Positions 1-7,874 of a DNA stretch of 64,000 nucleotides are shown one piece after another. The notes beneath the pieces were generated by a model. The model saw nothing but the letters and a program-made list of their open reading frames with translations. It searched no databases and was not told where the DNA came from. This DNA comes from CAMDHY01 sp046156265 (GTDB taxonomy: Bacteria > Pseudomonadota > Alphaproteobacteria > Rhizobiales > Segnochrobactraceae), in assembly GCF_046156265.1 (NCBI RefSeq), contig NZ_JAWDIR010000043.1, positions 186,001-250,000 of the forward strand, read 5' to 3'. How positions within the stretch are numbered: position 1 is the stretch's first letter; each line of letters starts with the position of its first letter. The translations under genes and the position numbers were made by a program.

Positions 1-662
1 TGTTGCGCGACGATATGATGATCATGTCAGGCGGCTTCGGCCTGTGCGGAATCCCGGAGGCGCTGAACGACGCCCTGCGCGATTCCGGCGTGAAGGGCCT
101 CACCGTCGTCTCCAACAATGCCGGCGTCGACGGCATCGGCCTCGGCCGCCTGCTGGAGACGCGGCAGATCCGCAAGATGATCTCGTCCTATGTCGGCGAG
201 AACAAGCTGTTCGCCCAGCAGTTCCTCGCCGGCGAGCTCGAGCTCGAGTTCACGCCCCAGGGCACGCTCGCCGAGCGCATCCGCGCCGGCGGCGCCGGCA
301 TCCCGGCCTTCTTCACCAAGACCGGCGTCGGCACGCTGGTCGCCGAGGGGAAGGACGTGCGCGAGTTCGACGGCGAGAAATACGTCATGGAGCGCGGCCT
401 GTTCGCCGACGTGGCGCTCGTCCACGCCTGGAAGGGCGACACGGAAGGCAACCTCGTCTACCGGAAGACGGCGCGGAACTTCAATCCGATGATGGCGACC
501 GCCGCCAAGGTGACGATCGCCGAGGTCGAGCACCTCGTCGAGGCCGGCGAGATCGACCCCGACCACATCCACACGCCGGGCATCTACGTGCAGCGCATCG
601 TCCACCTGAAGGACCCGGTGAAGCGCATCGAGCAGCGCACCGTCCGCAAGCGCGCCGCCTGA
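1..662 (+). CDS. scoA: 3-oxoacid CoA-transferase subunit A (5' end outside window)
   Basis: Subunit A of a two-subunit 3-oxoacid CoA-transferase (SCOT/AtoD type). It moves CoA between succinyl-CoA (or another acyl-CoA) and acetoacetate or a related 3-oxoacid in cytoplasmic ketone-body or short-chain acid metabolism. The visible part opens with the family signature MSGGFGLCGIPE and carries the CoA-binding stretch around GGAGIPAFFTKTGVGT. The reading frame is already open at base 3 and lacks the usual first 15-20 residues, so the true start lies to the left of the window. Subunit B begins 14 bases after the stop, a typical scoAB pair in which both chains form the active enzyme. The physiological acid substrate cannot be decided from sequence. 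Confidence 0.93.
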   Translation, partial: LRDDMMIMSGGFGLCGIPEALNDALRDSGVKGLTVVSNNAGVDGIGLGRLLETRQIRKMISSYVGENKLFAQQFLAGELELEFTPQGTLAERIRAGGAGIPAFFTKTGVGTLVAEGKDVREFDGEKYVMERGLFADVALVHAWKGDTEGNLVYRKTARNFNPMMATAAKVTIAEVEHLVEAGEIDPDHIHTPGIYVQRIVHLKDPVKRIEQRTVRKRAA

Positions 663-676
663 AGGGAGCACGTCTC

Positions 677-1330
677 ATGGCCTGGACCCGTGACGAGATG
701 GCCGCCCGCGCCGCCAAGGAACTGCGCGACGGCTTCTACGTGAACCTTGGCATCGGCATTCCGACGCTGGTGTCGAACTACATCCCCGAGGGCATGACGG
801 TGTCGCTGCAGAGCGAGAACGGCATGCTCGGCATGGGCCCGTTCCCCTATGAGGGGGAGGAGGACGCCGATCTCATCAACGCCGGCAAGCAGACCGTCAC
901 GGAACTCCCGACGACGAGCTACTTCTCGAGCGCCGACAGTTTCGCGATGATCCGCGGCGGCCACATCGACCTCTCCATCCTCGGCGCCATGCAGGTGGCC
1001 GAGAACGGTGATCTCGCCAACTGGATGATCCCCGGCAAGATGGTGAAGGGCATGGGCGGCGCGATGGACCTCGTCGCCGGCGTCAAGCGCGTCGTCGTGC
1101 TGATGGAGCACACGGCGAAGGGCGAGCCGAAGCTCCTGAAGCGCTGCAACCTGCCGCTGACGGGCGCCGGCGTCGTCGACCTCGTCGTCACCGACCTCGG
1201 CGTCTTCGCGATCGACAAGGCGAAGGGCGGCATGACGCTGATCGAGACCGCGCCCGGCGTGAGCCTCGACGAGATCCGCGCCCAGACCGAAGCCGACTTC
1301 ACCGTCGCCGGCGACCTCAAGGCCGCCTGA
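677..1330 (+). CDS. scoB: 3-oxoacid CoA-transferase subunit B
   Basis: Subunit B (217 residues) of the 3-oxoacid CoA-transferase, carrying the catalytic glutamate that forms the enzyme-CoA thioester in the motif LQSENGMLGMG. Further family marks are the N-terminal NLGIGIPTLVSNYIP and the GGHIDLSILGAMQV stretch. The ATG at 677 is preceded by a GGGAG-type ribosome site and lies 14 bases after the subunit A stop, so the two are co-transcribed. Length and motifs are complete. A GC-rich hairpin lies directly downstream, between this gene and the convergent hydratase. Substrate could be acetoacetate or another 3-oxo or short-chain acid. Confidence 0.95.
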   Translation: MAWTRDEMAARAAKELRDGFYVNLGIGIPTLVSNYIPEGMTVSLQSENGMLGMGPFPYEGEEDADLINAGKQTVTELPTTSYFSSADSFAMIRGGHIDLSILGAMQVAENGDLANWMIPGKMVKGMGGAMDLVAGVKRVVVLMEHTAKGEPKLLKRCNLPLTGAGVVDLVVTDLGVFAIDKAKGGMTLIETAPGVSLDEIRAQTEADFTVAGDLKAA

Positions 1331-1342
1331 AACAACACGGGG

Positions 1343-1360
1343 GCGGGGCCTCAGCCCCGC
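1343..1360. terminator. GC hairpin between convergent genes
   Basis: GCGGGG and CCCCGC (1343-1348 and 1355-1360) form a short perfect stem around the stop codon of the minus-strand hydratase, 13 bases after the scoB stop. It has no clear T-run, so it is a possible bidirectional terminator only. Confidence 0.4.
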
Positions 1361-2130
1361 TTCCGCTCGCCGAACGCCTTCACCCGTGCTGCCGAATCCG
1401 GGTGGGCGAACGCCTCGATCGTCGCGGCGTGCTCGAGGGCGACGGCGCGCCAGAGCGCTCCGCCGAGGTCGCGGAGTACCGTCTTCTTCAACCGCGCCGT
1501 CGAGAAGCGCGACTTAGCGGCGATGCGGCCGGCGATCTCGAGCGCCGTCTCCAGCATCTTGTCCTTCGGCACGACGCGATTGACGAGTCCGAGCGCTTCG
1601 AGCCGCGCCGCACTCTGGCGCTCGCCGAGGAGCAGGAGCTCCATCGCCCGCTGGTGGCCGATCGCCTGCGGCAGCAGGTGGGTGACGCCGCCGGTGACGA
1701 ACTGGCCCCAGTCCATCTCGGGGAAGAAGGCGACGAGGTCGTCGGCGGCCACCACCAGGTCGCAGTTGATCAGCCACTCGAAGCCACCACCCACGGCGAA
1801 GCCGTGAATGGCCCCGACCACGGGCTTGTCGGAGCCCATCAGGAGGCGCGTGATCGCCTGGATGCGGTCGACGTGGGTGCGGATCGACTCCTCGTCGGCG
1901 CTCTGGGCGTCGTATTCCTTTAGGTCGTCGCCGGCGCAGAAGGCCCGGCCGGCGCCAGTCAGCACCACCGCACCGGTGTCGGGATCGGCGAAGGCCACGG
2001 TCAGGGCCGCCGCCATGTCGTCCATCAGGTCGCCGCTCATGGCGTTGAGCCGCTCGGGCCGGTTCAGGGTCACGAGGCCAACGGCGCCGCGGCGCTCGTA
2101 GTGGGCGAAGCGGGGCGGGGCGGCGGCCAT
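1351..2130 (-). CDS. Enoyl-CoA hydratase/isomerase family protein
   Basis: A 259-residue crotonase-fold protein. It shows the oxyanion-hole segments GRAFCAGDDLKEY and GFAVGGGFEW. Both acidic positions used by hydratases are present: the Glu in GGGFEW and the Glu in FFPEMDWG. Hydration of a 2-enoyl-CoA is therefore plausible, although crotonase relatives do many reactions. It lies two bases after the CoA ligase stop codon on the same strand, so the two probably form one transcript. The order methyltransferase, ligase, hydratase suggests the ligase product is an acyl-CoA that is then processed here. The true substrate is unknown. Confidence 0.85.
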   Translation of the reverse strand: MAAAPPRFAHYERRGAVGLVTLNRPERLNAMSGDLMDDMAAALTVAFADPDTGAVVLTGAGRAFCAGDDLKEYDAQSADEESIRTHVDRIQAITRLLMGSDKPVVGAIHGFAVGGGFEWLINCDLVVAADDLVAFFPEMDWGQFVTGGVTHLLPQAIGHQRAMELLLLGERQSAARLEALGLVNRVVPKDKMLETALEIAGRIAAKSRFSTARLKKTVLRDLGGALWRAVALEHAATIEAFAHPDSAARVKAFGERKRG

Positions 2131-2132
2131 CG

Positions 2133-3440
2133 TCAGGTCCTCTCGATCAGGCTGGTCTTGCCGTCGGTGCGCGGCAGGCTGTCGGGCGCGACGAGCGTCA
2201 CGACCGCCGCCGCGCCGGCGAGGTCGCGCACCGCCGCCTCCAGCGCCCGCGCGGCGCCGGGCCAGTCGGCCGGCGCGAGGCCGTGCGCTGCCTCTGCGAC
2301 GATGGCGATTCGGTCATAGGGGCCAGGGCCTTCGAGGCGGATGCGGAAGTGCCCTGTCGACAGCCCCGTTTGCCCCGCGACGGCCTTCTGAACCGCCGTC
2401 GGGAAGACGTTGACGCCGCGCACGTTGAACATGTCGTCGGTGCGCCCGGTGACGCGGAAGCGCCAGGACGTCCGCCCGCAGGCACAGGCGCCGGTGCCCG
2501 TCACCGTGATGACGTCACGGGTGCGGAAGCGCAGCAGAGGCTGGCACTCCTTGGCGAGGTGGGTGCAGACGAGCTCGCCCGTCGCCCCCTCGCGGATCGG
2601 CAGCGAGCGGCCGTCGGCGTCGACGATCTCCGCGAAGATCGCATCCGAGCCGTGGAAGTGCAGGTCGGTGGTGCGCTCGCACTGGCTGCCGAAGTTCGAG
2701 ATCACCTCCGACATGCCGTAGTTGGCGTTGCGCACGCCGAAGCCCCAAATCGCCTCCATGCCGTCACGGAACGCGATGTTGTCGAGCCCGGCCTCGCCGC
2801 CGAAGAGGCCGAGCCGCAGCCCGAGCACCCGCGGCGCCGAGCCGGATTCGCGCAGCATCTTCTCGAGCAGCGCCGGGTAGGAGGGCGTGCAGGAGATCGC
2901 CGTCACCTTCAGGTCGAGGATCGTCTCGACGAGCTTGGCCGTATTGCCGACGCCGAAGGGGACGACGCAGGCGCCGGCCTCCTCCAGCGCCAGGTGGTCG
3001 GTGACGCCGCCGGTCCACAGGCAGTAGTTCAGGCAGTGCACCACCCGGTCGCCGGGCCGGAGCCCCGAGGCGAACAGGGCGCGGCCGCCGATGCGTGCCG
3101 TCAGCGCCGCGTCCGCGCGCGAATAGGCGAGCTGCAGCGAGCGCCCGGTGGTGCCCGACGTGCGATGCAGCCGCACGACGCGGTCCTCGCCGGCGGCGAG
3201 ATAGTCGCCGAACGGATAGGCGCGCTCCTGGGAGTGGCGGAGCTCGTCCTTCTCGGTGAACGGCAGCTCGCCGATGGCGTCGAGCGGCAGGTCTTCCGGC
3301 GCGTCGGCCCCGAGCTTTTCGCGATAGAACGCCGAAGCGCGCACATGCCGCCACTGCGCCGGCCAGAGCCGGTCCTGATCGGCCCGCACCGCTTCGGCAC
3401 CGAGGGTCTCGAACTCGGGGTGCAGCATCGCGTCGGCCAT
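2133..3440 (-). CDS. PaaK-like adenylate-forming CoA ligase
   Basis: A 435-residue member of the phenylacetate-CoA ligase branch of adenylate-forming enzymes. The phosphate loop is HRTSGTTGRSLQ, the adenine-binding region includes NYGMSEV, and the hinge/C-terminal region TGRTDDMFNVRGVNVFP is characteristic of PaaK. A CxCG pair (around GACACGRTSW) resembles the metal-binding cysteines of this branch. It would activate a carboxylic acid with ATP to an acyl-AMP and then the CoA thioester. No other phenylacetate-degradation genes (paaABCDE, paaZ) are present here, so phenylacetate should not be assumed as substrate; an aryl or acyl precursor for the neighbouring glycolipid-type cluster is equally possible. 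Confidence 0.8.
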   Translation of the reverse strand: MADAMLHPEFETLGAEAVRADQDRLWPAQWRHVRASAFYREKLGADAPEDLPLDAIGELPFTEKDELRHSQERAYPFGDYLAAGEDRVVRLHRTSGTTGRSLQLAYSRADAALTARIGGRALFASGLRPGDRVVHCLNYCLWTGGVTDHLALEEAGACVVPFGVGNTAKLVETILDLKVTAISCTPSYPALLEKMLRESGSAPRVLGLRLGLFGGEAGLDNIAFRDGMEAIWGFGVRNANYGMSEVISNFGSQCERTTDLHFHGSDAIFAEIVDADGRSLPIREGATGELVCTHLAKECQPLLRFRTRDVITVTGTGACACGRTSWRFRVTGRTDDMFNVRGVNVFPTAVQKAVAGQTGLSTGHFRIRLEGPGPYDRIAIVAEAAHGLAPADWPGAARALEAAVRDLAGAAAVVTLVAPDSLPRTDGKTSLIERT

Positions 3441-3542
3441 CAGACGATCTCTCCCCCCGGGGGCACTGCCTCTCGGCGCTGCCGCGCCATCCCTCTCACG
3501 ACGCTGCCGGCCCCGCGTTGATCTTTCTCAGGGTGATTGGGG

Positions 3543-4181
3543 TCACGGCCGCAGCACGTAGAAGCGCCGCCCGCCCCACATCGTCGGGTAGATCGGCCCG
3601 ACCGGCTCCACCGTCCGGTAGCCGCAGTCGCGGGCGAGGCGGATCAGCGACGGCTCTGTCAGCCACACGGAGATCGGGTTGCCCCAGGAGGCCTGCGCCG
3701 TGTCGCGCTCCGGATAGTCAACGCCGAAATAGCCGTCGCCATAGGGGCGGATGTCGATCTCCCACGGCTCCGGCTCCTCGCGGATCAGCTCCGGCACGTG
3801 CACCTGGGTGTCGAGGACCAGGACCCGCGCCGTCAGCGCCCGGTGGAACAGCGTCACCTGGTCCTCGAAGGTCAGGTGGTAGAGCAGTCCGAGCACGAAG
3901 ACGTAGTCGAAGCCGTCGAGCGGGAAGTCGCGGATGTCGGACTCGACGAAGGTGACGCCCTGCCACTGCTCCGCCGGCGGCAGGCGCTCGCTGCGGGCGT
4001 CGACGGCGGTGACCTTCAGCCCGTAATGGTTCGCCATGATCGAGAACCACAGGTGGCCGGCGCCGAGATCGGCCGCCGTGCCGCCCGGCTTCAGCTCGGT
4101 CTTGAGGATGTGGCGGAAGGCGGCCGTGCGGAACTTCGGCAGCGAGGCGACCGTCAGCGGTTGTCGGGGCGATGCAGTCAC
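3543..4181 (-). CDS. Class I SAM-dependent methyltransferase
   Basis: About 212 residues. The SAM-binding motif I is ADLGAGHLWFS, followed by the acidic motif II end VTAVDAR and a motif IV region FDYVFVLGLLYHLT. The GTG start at 4181 is chosen because the family-like sequence begins there and the longer reading frame upstream is arginine-rich and non-conserved looking. The divergent zinc-ribbon methyltransferase starts at 4364, leaving a shared promoter region of about 180 bases. It precedes the CoA ligase and hydratase on the same strand with a 102-base gap. The acceptor (sugar, lipid or other) cannot be told. Confidence 0.8.
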   Translation of the reverse strand: MTASPRQPLTVASLPKFRTAAFRHILKTELKPGGTAADLGAGHLWFSIMANHYGLKVTAVDARSERLPPAEQWQGVTFVESDIRDFPLDGFDYVFVLGLLYHLTFEDQVTLFHRALTARVLVLDTQVHVPELIREEPEPWEIDIRPYGDGYFGVDYPERDTAQASWGNPISVWLTEPSLIRLARDCGYRTVEPVGPIYPTMWGGRRFYVLRP

Positions 4182-4363
4182 GGGTGTCCGCCGAAGGTGA
4201 TGCCGGGGCGGGAGCGGCCCCCCGGTCGAAGCCGAACGATGGGCCGCGCACCGGCCGATTGCAACGGGACGCGACGGCCGGGCACACGGCTGGGAACGTT
4301 GCGGCGCCCGTGTCGGCCGCCGTAAGCTCGCGCCGCGCCGGTGGATCAGGCGCGGGAGATTCC

Positions 4364-5161
4364 ATGAACGACCTGACGGACCCCGTCGCGGCCGATCCAA
4401 CCGAGCCGGTGGACGAAGCCGCCGCCCTGCGGCCGCGCGCCTATGCCGGCCAGTGCGAGATGTGCGGGGCGAAGGGCGAGTTCGTCGGAACCTCGCTGGG
4501 CGCCCGCGAATCGTTCCCGTGCCCGACCTGCCGGGCGACGCTGCGCTACCGCGAGCAGGCCGGCGCCATCCTCACCCACTTCGGCCGCGGCCGCTTCTCG
4601 TTCTTCACCCGCTTCGTCCGCTTTCCGGAGTGCCAGACGCTCGCGATCCTCGAGGCGGCGATCCGCGGCCCGTTCACCCGCTACCTCAAGGGCCACCCCG
4701 GCTACGTGCAGTCCTACCTCTTCGAGGATGTGCCCCCCGGCGAGAGCCGCGACGGCGTCGTCTGCCAGAACCTCGAGGCGATGACCTTCGCGGACGAGAG
4801 CTTCGACCTCGTCATCACCTCCGACGTGATGGAGCACGTCGCCGACGTCGGGAAGGTGGTGGCGGAGGTGGCGCGCGTGCTGAAGCCCGGCGGCGCCCAC
4901 GTCTTCTCGATCCCGCTGAAGTTCCCCCTGCGCGACCACTCGCAGGCGCGCGCCCGCCTCGTCGGAGGCGAGATCGAGCACCTGATGGAGCCGCGCTACC
5001 ACCGCTCCGGCACCGACACGCCGTCCCTCGTCTTCACCGACTTCGGCCGCGACCTCGTCGACCTGCACGCCCGCCACGGCCTGCGGGCGACCTTCCACCG
5101 CTCGCACCCGTTCGTGAAGCGCCTCGTCCACAGCGCCGCCGTCATCGCGGTGCGGCCATGA
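4364..5161 (+). CDS. Zinc-ribbon class I SAM methyltransferase
   Basis: A 265-residue protein with an N-terminal zinc ribbon (CEMCGAKG then CPTC, residues about 27-50) followed by a methyltransferase-like domain. The classical glycine-rich motif I is weak, but the post-motif FDLVITSDVMEHVADV and ARVLKPGGAHVFSIP are clear. Start ATG 4364 has a GGGAG ribosome site a few bases upstream; the longer frame upstream overlaps the divergent gene and is rejected. Its stop overlaps the start of the next gene as ATGA, indicating translational coupling. In many polysaccharide clusters such proteins methylate sugars, which is inference here. Confidence 0.78.
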   Translation: MNDLTDPVAADPTEPVDEAAALRPRAYAGQCEMCGAKGEFVGTSLGARESFPCPTCRATLRYREQAGAILTHFGRGRFSFFTRFVRFPECQTLAILEAAIRGPFTRYLKGHPGYVQSYLFEDVPPGESRDGVVCQNLEAMTFADESFDLVITSDVMEHVADVGKVVAEVARVLKPGGAHVFSIPLKFPLRDHSQARARLVGGEIEHLMEPRYHRSGTDTPSLVFTDFGRDLVDLHARHGLRATFHRSHPFVKRLVHSAAVIAVRP

Positions 5162-5892
5162 CGGCGGCCGCAACCACCGCCGCACCCGTCCCGTTCGACT
5201 ACGCCTGCACCGTCTGCGGCCAGCCGTTCCCGGCTGGTGAGTTCGCGGCGCCCGGCGCGATCTGCGGCTGCGGTGCCGGCCGGCGGACCATGGAACTCGC
5301 CGCCGCCGTCCTGCACACCCACGCCCACGGCATCCACGCGACCCTGCTCGAGCTCGCCGAAGACTCCGCCATCCCGCCGCCGCGGGTGCTCGACCTCACC
5401 CTCGACCCTGCGCTCGCCGCGACGGTTCCCGACCACCTCGTCCGCGGCGACCAGTTCGGCGCCGGCAAGGCAGGCGAGGGCAGCGCGGGCACCGTGGCTG
5501 GCGCGATCCCCGTCGACCTCGCCGCCCTGCCGGCCGCCAACGCCAGCCTCGATCTCGTGCTCCTGCGCGACGTGCTGTTCTGGGTGCCGGATGTGGCGGC
5601 CCTTCTCGCCGAGGTTGCGCGCGTGCTCGCCGACGGCGGCCACGCCGTCTTCCAGGAGAGTTTCGTCTGGCAGTTCCCCGAGACGACGGTCGAGGCCGAT
5701 CCCGCCGTCGAGCCGAAGCGCCGCCCCGCCGGCGCAACCCGCAAGCCCGAGCGGCGGGTGGTCGGCGCCGACATCCTCGACCTGATGGCCGCCGCCGGCC
5801 TCTCGGGCTTCGGCTACCGCCCAGGCCTCGCCGTCGACCCGCACTACCGCGATCTGCTGCTGGTCGCCCGCCGTCGCCCGCGCCTCAGCTGA
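5158..5892 (+). CDS. Zinc-ribbon methyltransferase-like protein, paralogue of previous
   Basis: A 244-residue protein built like its upstream partner: an N-terminal cysteine cluster (CTVCGQPF, then CGCG, residues about 16-40) and a methyltransferase-like domain with LDLVLLRDVLFWVPDV and ARVLADGGHAVFQE. The conserved E-H after motif IV seen in the first protein (DVMEH) is replaced here by DVLFW, and no glycine-rich motif I is obvious, so this copy may be catalytically weak or a partner subunit. It starts inside the stop codon of the first gene (ATGA) and ends overlapping the convergent P450 gene by 8 bases. Function unknown beyond family likeness. Confidence 0.68.
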   Translation: MTAAATTAAPVPFDYACTVCGQPFPAGEFAAPGAICGCGAGRRTMELAAAVLHTHAHGIHATLLELAEDSAIPPPRVLDLTLDPALAATVPDHLVRGDQFGAGKAGEGSAGTVAGAIPVDLAALPAANASLDLVLLRDVLFWVPDVAALLAEVARVLADGGHAVFQESFVWQFPETTVEADPAVEPKRRPAGATRKPERRVVGADILDLMAAAGLSGFGYRPGLAVDPHYRDLLLVARRRPRLS

Positions 5893-7045
5893 GCGTCACC
5901 GGCAGCCGCTCGAACGCCAGCATGTCGCGCGACGCCCGCCGCCGCGCCGGCTCCGTCCCCGGTGCGAGCCGGAAGCGTTCGACCAGCCGCTGCAGCGTGA
6001 TCGCCATCTCCGCCCGCGCCAGCCGCGCGCCGAGGCAGGCGTGCACGCCACCGCCGAAGGCGAGCAGCGGCGGGCCGCGCCGGTCGAGCTGGAGCGTATC
6101 CGGGTCGGAATAGGCGAGGGGGTCGCGGTGGGCGCTCTCCAGCACCGCCACGACCGCCGCGCCGGCCTCCAAGACCTGCCCGCCGATCTCGCGCCGCGCG
6201 GTGGCGATCCGTGGGTTGAGCCGCGCCGCCGGCCCGGCGAGGCGCAGCGCCTCCTCGACGAACCCCGCCACCAGTCCCGGCTCCGCCCGGAGCCGCTCCT
6301 GGAGGTCCGGCCGCCGTGTCAGCAGGTCGATCGCGTTGCCGAGCGCCGACGCGGTCGTCTCCACCACCGCCGTGATGATGAAGAACTCCAGGTCGGCCAG
6401 CGGCACGTCGTTCGTGCCCGCCAGCGGCAGCCGCCCCACGGCGCGTGGTGCCTCCGCCAGCAGCGCCCGCACGGCGGCTGCCACCGGCTCGAGCCGCCGC
6501 GCCTCGCGGAGCGGCGGCAGCGGCCGCCAGATCGTCGCGATGTCCTGCCCCATCGCCCGCAGCCGCGCGACGTCGTCCACTGAAAGCCTGAGCCCGCGTG
6601 CGGCCATCGTGTTCGGTACCACGTCGGCGATCATTGCCACCGCATCGATGGTCGTGCCGGCCGCGAGCGGCGCCAGGGTGTCCGAGACGAGCGCCTCGAT
6701 CGCCTCCGCCGGCCACTGCGCCGAGAGACCCGCCACGTAGGCCTTCAGGATCGGCCGCACGGCCGCGTGCGTCGCCCCGTTCTGGAAGATCGCCATGCCG
6801 TCGAGCAGTCCGGCCAGCGCCGCCGCGCCGGGGTCGGTGCGCGCCGTCAGCCGGCGGATGCCGTCCGCCGGGTTCGCCGCGGCGAAGCAGGGATCGCGCA
6901 GCAGCGCCACCACGTCGGCATGGCGCGTCACCAGCCACGCCTGGTCGGCGAGCGACCACACCGGCGGCCCCGGCGTCTGCGGCTCCGGGCCACCCCGCGA
7001 TGGCGCGTCGAGATCGACCGCCGCCACGTCAGCCCCCGGCTGCAC
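5885..7045 (-). CDS. Cytochrome P450
   Basis: A soluble bacterial-type P450 of 386 residues. It has the haem-ligand loop FGGGVHACLG with the cysteine at about residue 337, an ExxR motif in the K helix (EALR), and an I-helix stretch ETTASALGNA in place of the more usual A/GGxxTT. It would insert oxygen into an organic substrate using electrons from a ferredoxin or flavodoxin, neither of which is encoded nearby. The GTG start at 7045 overlaps the end of the dioxygenase gene by 17 bases, making it the last gene of the ten-gene minus-strand operon. Next to a fatty acyl-AMP ligase and a carrier protein, hydroxylation of a carrier-bound acyl chain is a reasonable guess. Confidence 0.9.
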   Translation of the reverse strand: MQPGADVAAVDLDAPSRGGPEPQTPGPPVWSLADQAWLVTRHADVVALLRDPCFAAANPADGIRRLTARTDPGAAALAGLLDGMAIFQNGATHAAVRPILKAYVAGLSAQWPAEAIEALVSDTLAPLAAGTTIDAVAMIADVVPNTMAARGLRLSVDDVARLRAMGQDIATIWRPLPPLREARRLEPVAAAVRALLAEAPRAVGRLPLAGTNDVPLADLEFFIITAVVETTASALGNAIDLLTRRPDLQERLRAEPGLVAGFVEEALRLAGPAARLNPRIATARREIGGQVLEAGAAVVAVLESAHRDPLAYSDPDTLQLDRRGPPLLAFGGGVHACLGARLARAEMAITLQRLVERFRLAPGTEPARRRASRDMLAFERLPVTLS

Positions 7046-7874
7046 GGCGATCGGCGGCGCCCTCGAAGATCACCCGCATGCCGGCGCGGATCGACTGTGC
7101 GTGCCGCTTCACCGCATCGGGGTGGAAGTCGGCCTCCGGACCCTCCTCCAGCGCGAAGGTGCCATGGTCGCGGCCGCGGACCAGGGTGGCGAAGTTCTGC
7201 CGGCCATCGGCCTGCGCCACCTCGGCCGGCAGGTAGCGGATGGCGAAGCCGGTGCGCCGGCTGCCACTGCGGTTCGGCTCGGACCCGTGGATGACGAGGG
7301 CGTGGTGGATCGACATCTGCCCGGCCCCGAGCTCGGCATCGACGGCGCTCGCCTCGTCGAGATCGGCGAGCACCCGCTCGCGCCGGCCGAGCAGGTTGTC
7401 GGGGTCGGACGTGTCCTCGTGCGGCACGACCGTCCGATGGCTCCCCGGCAGGAACCGCACGCAGCCGTTGTCGCGCCGGCTCGGCGTCAGCGCCAGCCAG
7501 GCGGTGACGGCGCGCGGCTCGGCGAGCTTCCAGTGCGTGGCGTCCTGGTGCCAGGAGACGAACTTCTCGTCCTTGCCACTCTTCGAGATGAAGCTCGTGC
7601 CCCAGCAGAGCAGGTCCGGACCGAGCAGGTCGGCCACCGGCTCGACGATGCGCGGGTCGTGCACAAGGCCCCACAGCCAGCGGACGAGGAGGTGTGGCTT
7701 GGCGTTCATCGAGGGCGGCAGCCGGCCGGCGCGCGCCGCCTCCAGCGCCTCGAGGCTGGCGAGGTGGCCAGCCACCTCATCGGGGCCGAGCACGTCGACG
7801 GGCGCAACGAAGCCGTCCCGCTCGAAGGCGTCGCGCTGCGCGGGCGAAAGTACAGCCATCGCTCGATCCCCCAT
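7029..7874 (-). CDS. Phytanoyl-CoA dioxygenase (PhyH) family protein
   Basis: An Fe(II)/2-oxoglutarate oxygenase of about 281 residues. The facial triad is visible as WHQDATHW (His109, Asp111) and IHGSEPN (His196), and an arginine for 2-oxoglutarate follows in GSRRTGFAIRY. The presence of Asp rather than Ala in HxD argues for hydroxylation rather than halogenation. The start overlaps the ligase stop as TGATG; an internal ATG five codons later (7859) is an alternative. It is a clear paralogue of the C-terminal half of the fusion protein two genes upstream: both share GRLPP, KPHLL, LVHDPR and LVRGRDHGTF. Substrate unknown; a carrier-bound or lipid-linked acyl group or a sugar are candidates. 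Confidence 0.88.
   Translation of the reverse strand: MGDRAMAVLSPAQRDAFERDGFVAPVDVLGPDEVAGHLASLEALEAARAGRLPPSMNAKPHLLVRWLWGLVHDPRIVEPVADLLGPDLLCWGTSFISKSGKDEKFVSWHQDATHWKLAEPRAVTAWLALTPSRRDNGCVRFLPGSHRTVVPHEDTSDPDNLLGRRERVLADLDEASAVDAELGAGQMSIHHALVIHGSEPNRSGSRRTGFAIRYLPAEVAQADGRQNFATLVRGRDHGTFALEEGPEADFHPDAVKRHAQSIRAGMRVIFEGAADRRAAGG

Noticed and set aside
2133..3440. Firm assignment as phenylacetate-CoA ligase (paaK)
   Set aside because: Family likeness is clear but no other phenylacetate gene is present, so substrate and symbol are left open.
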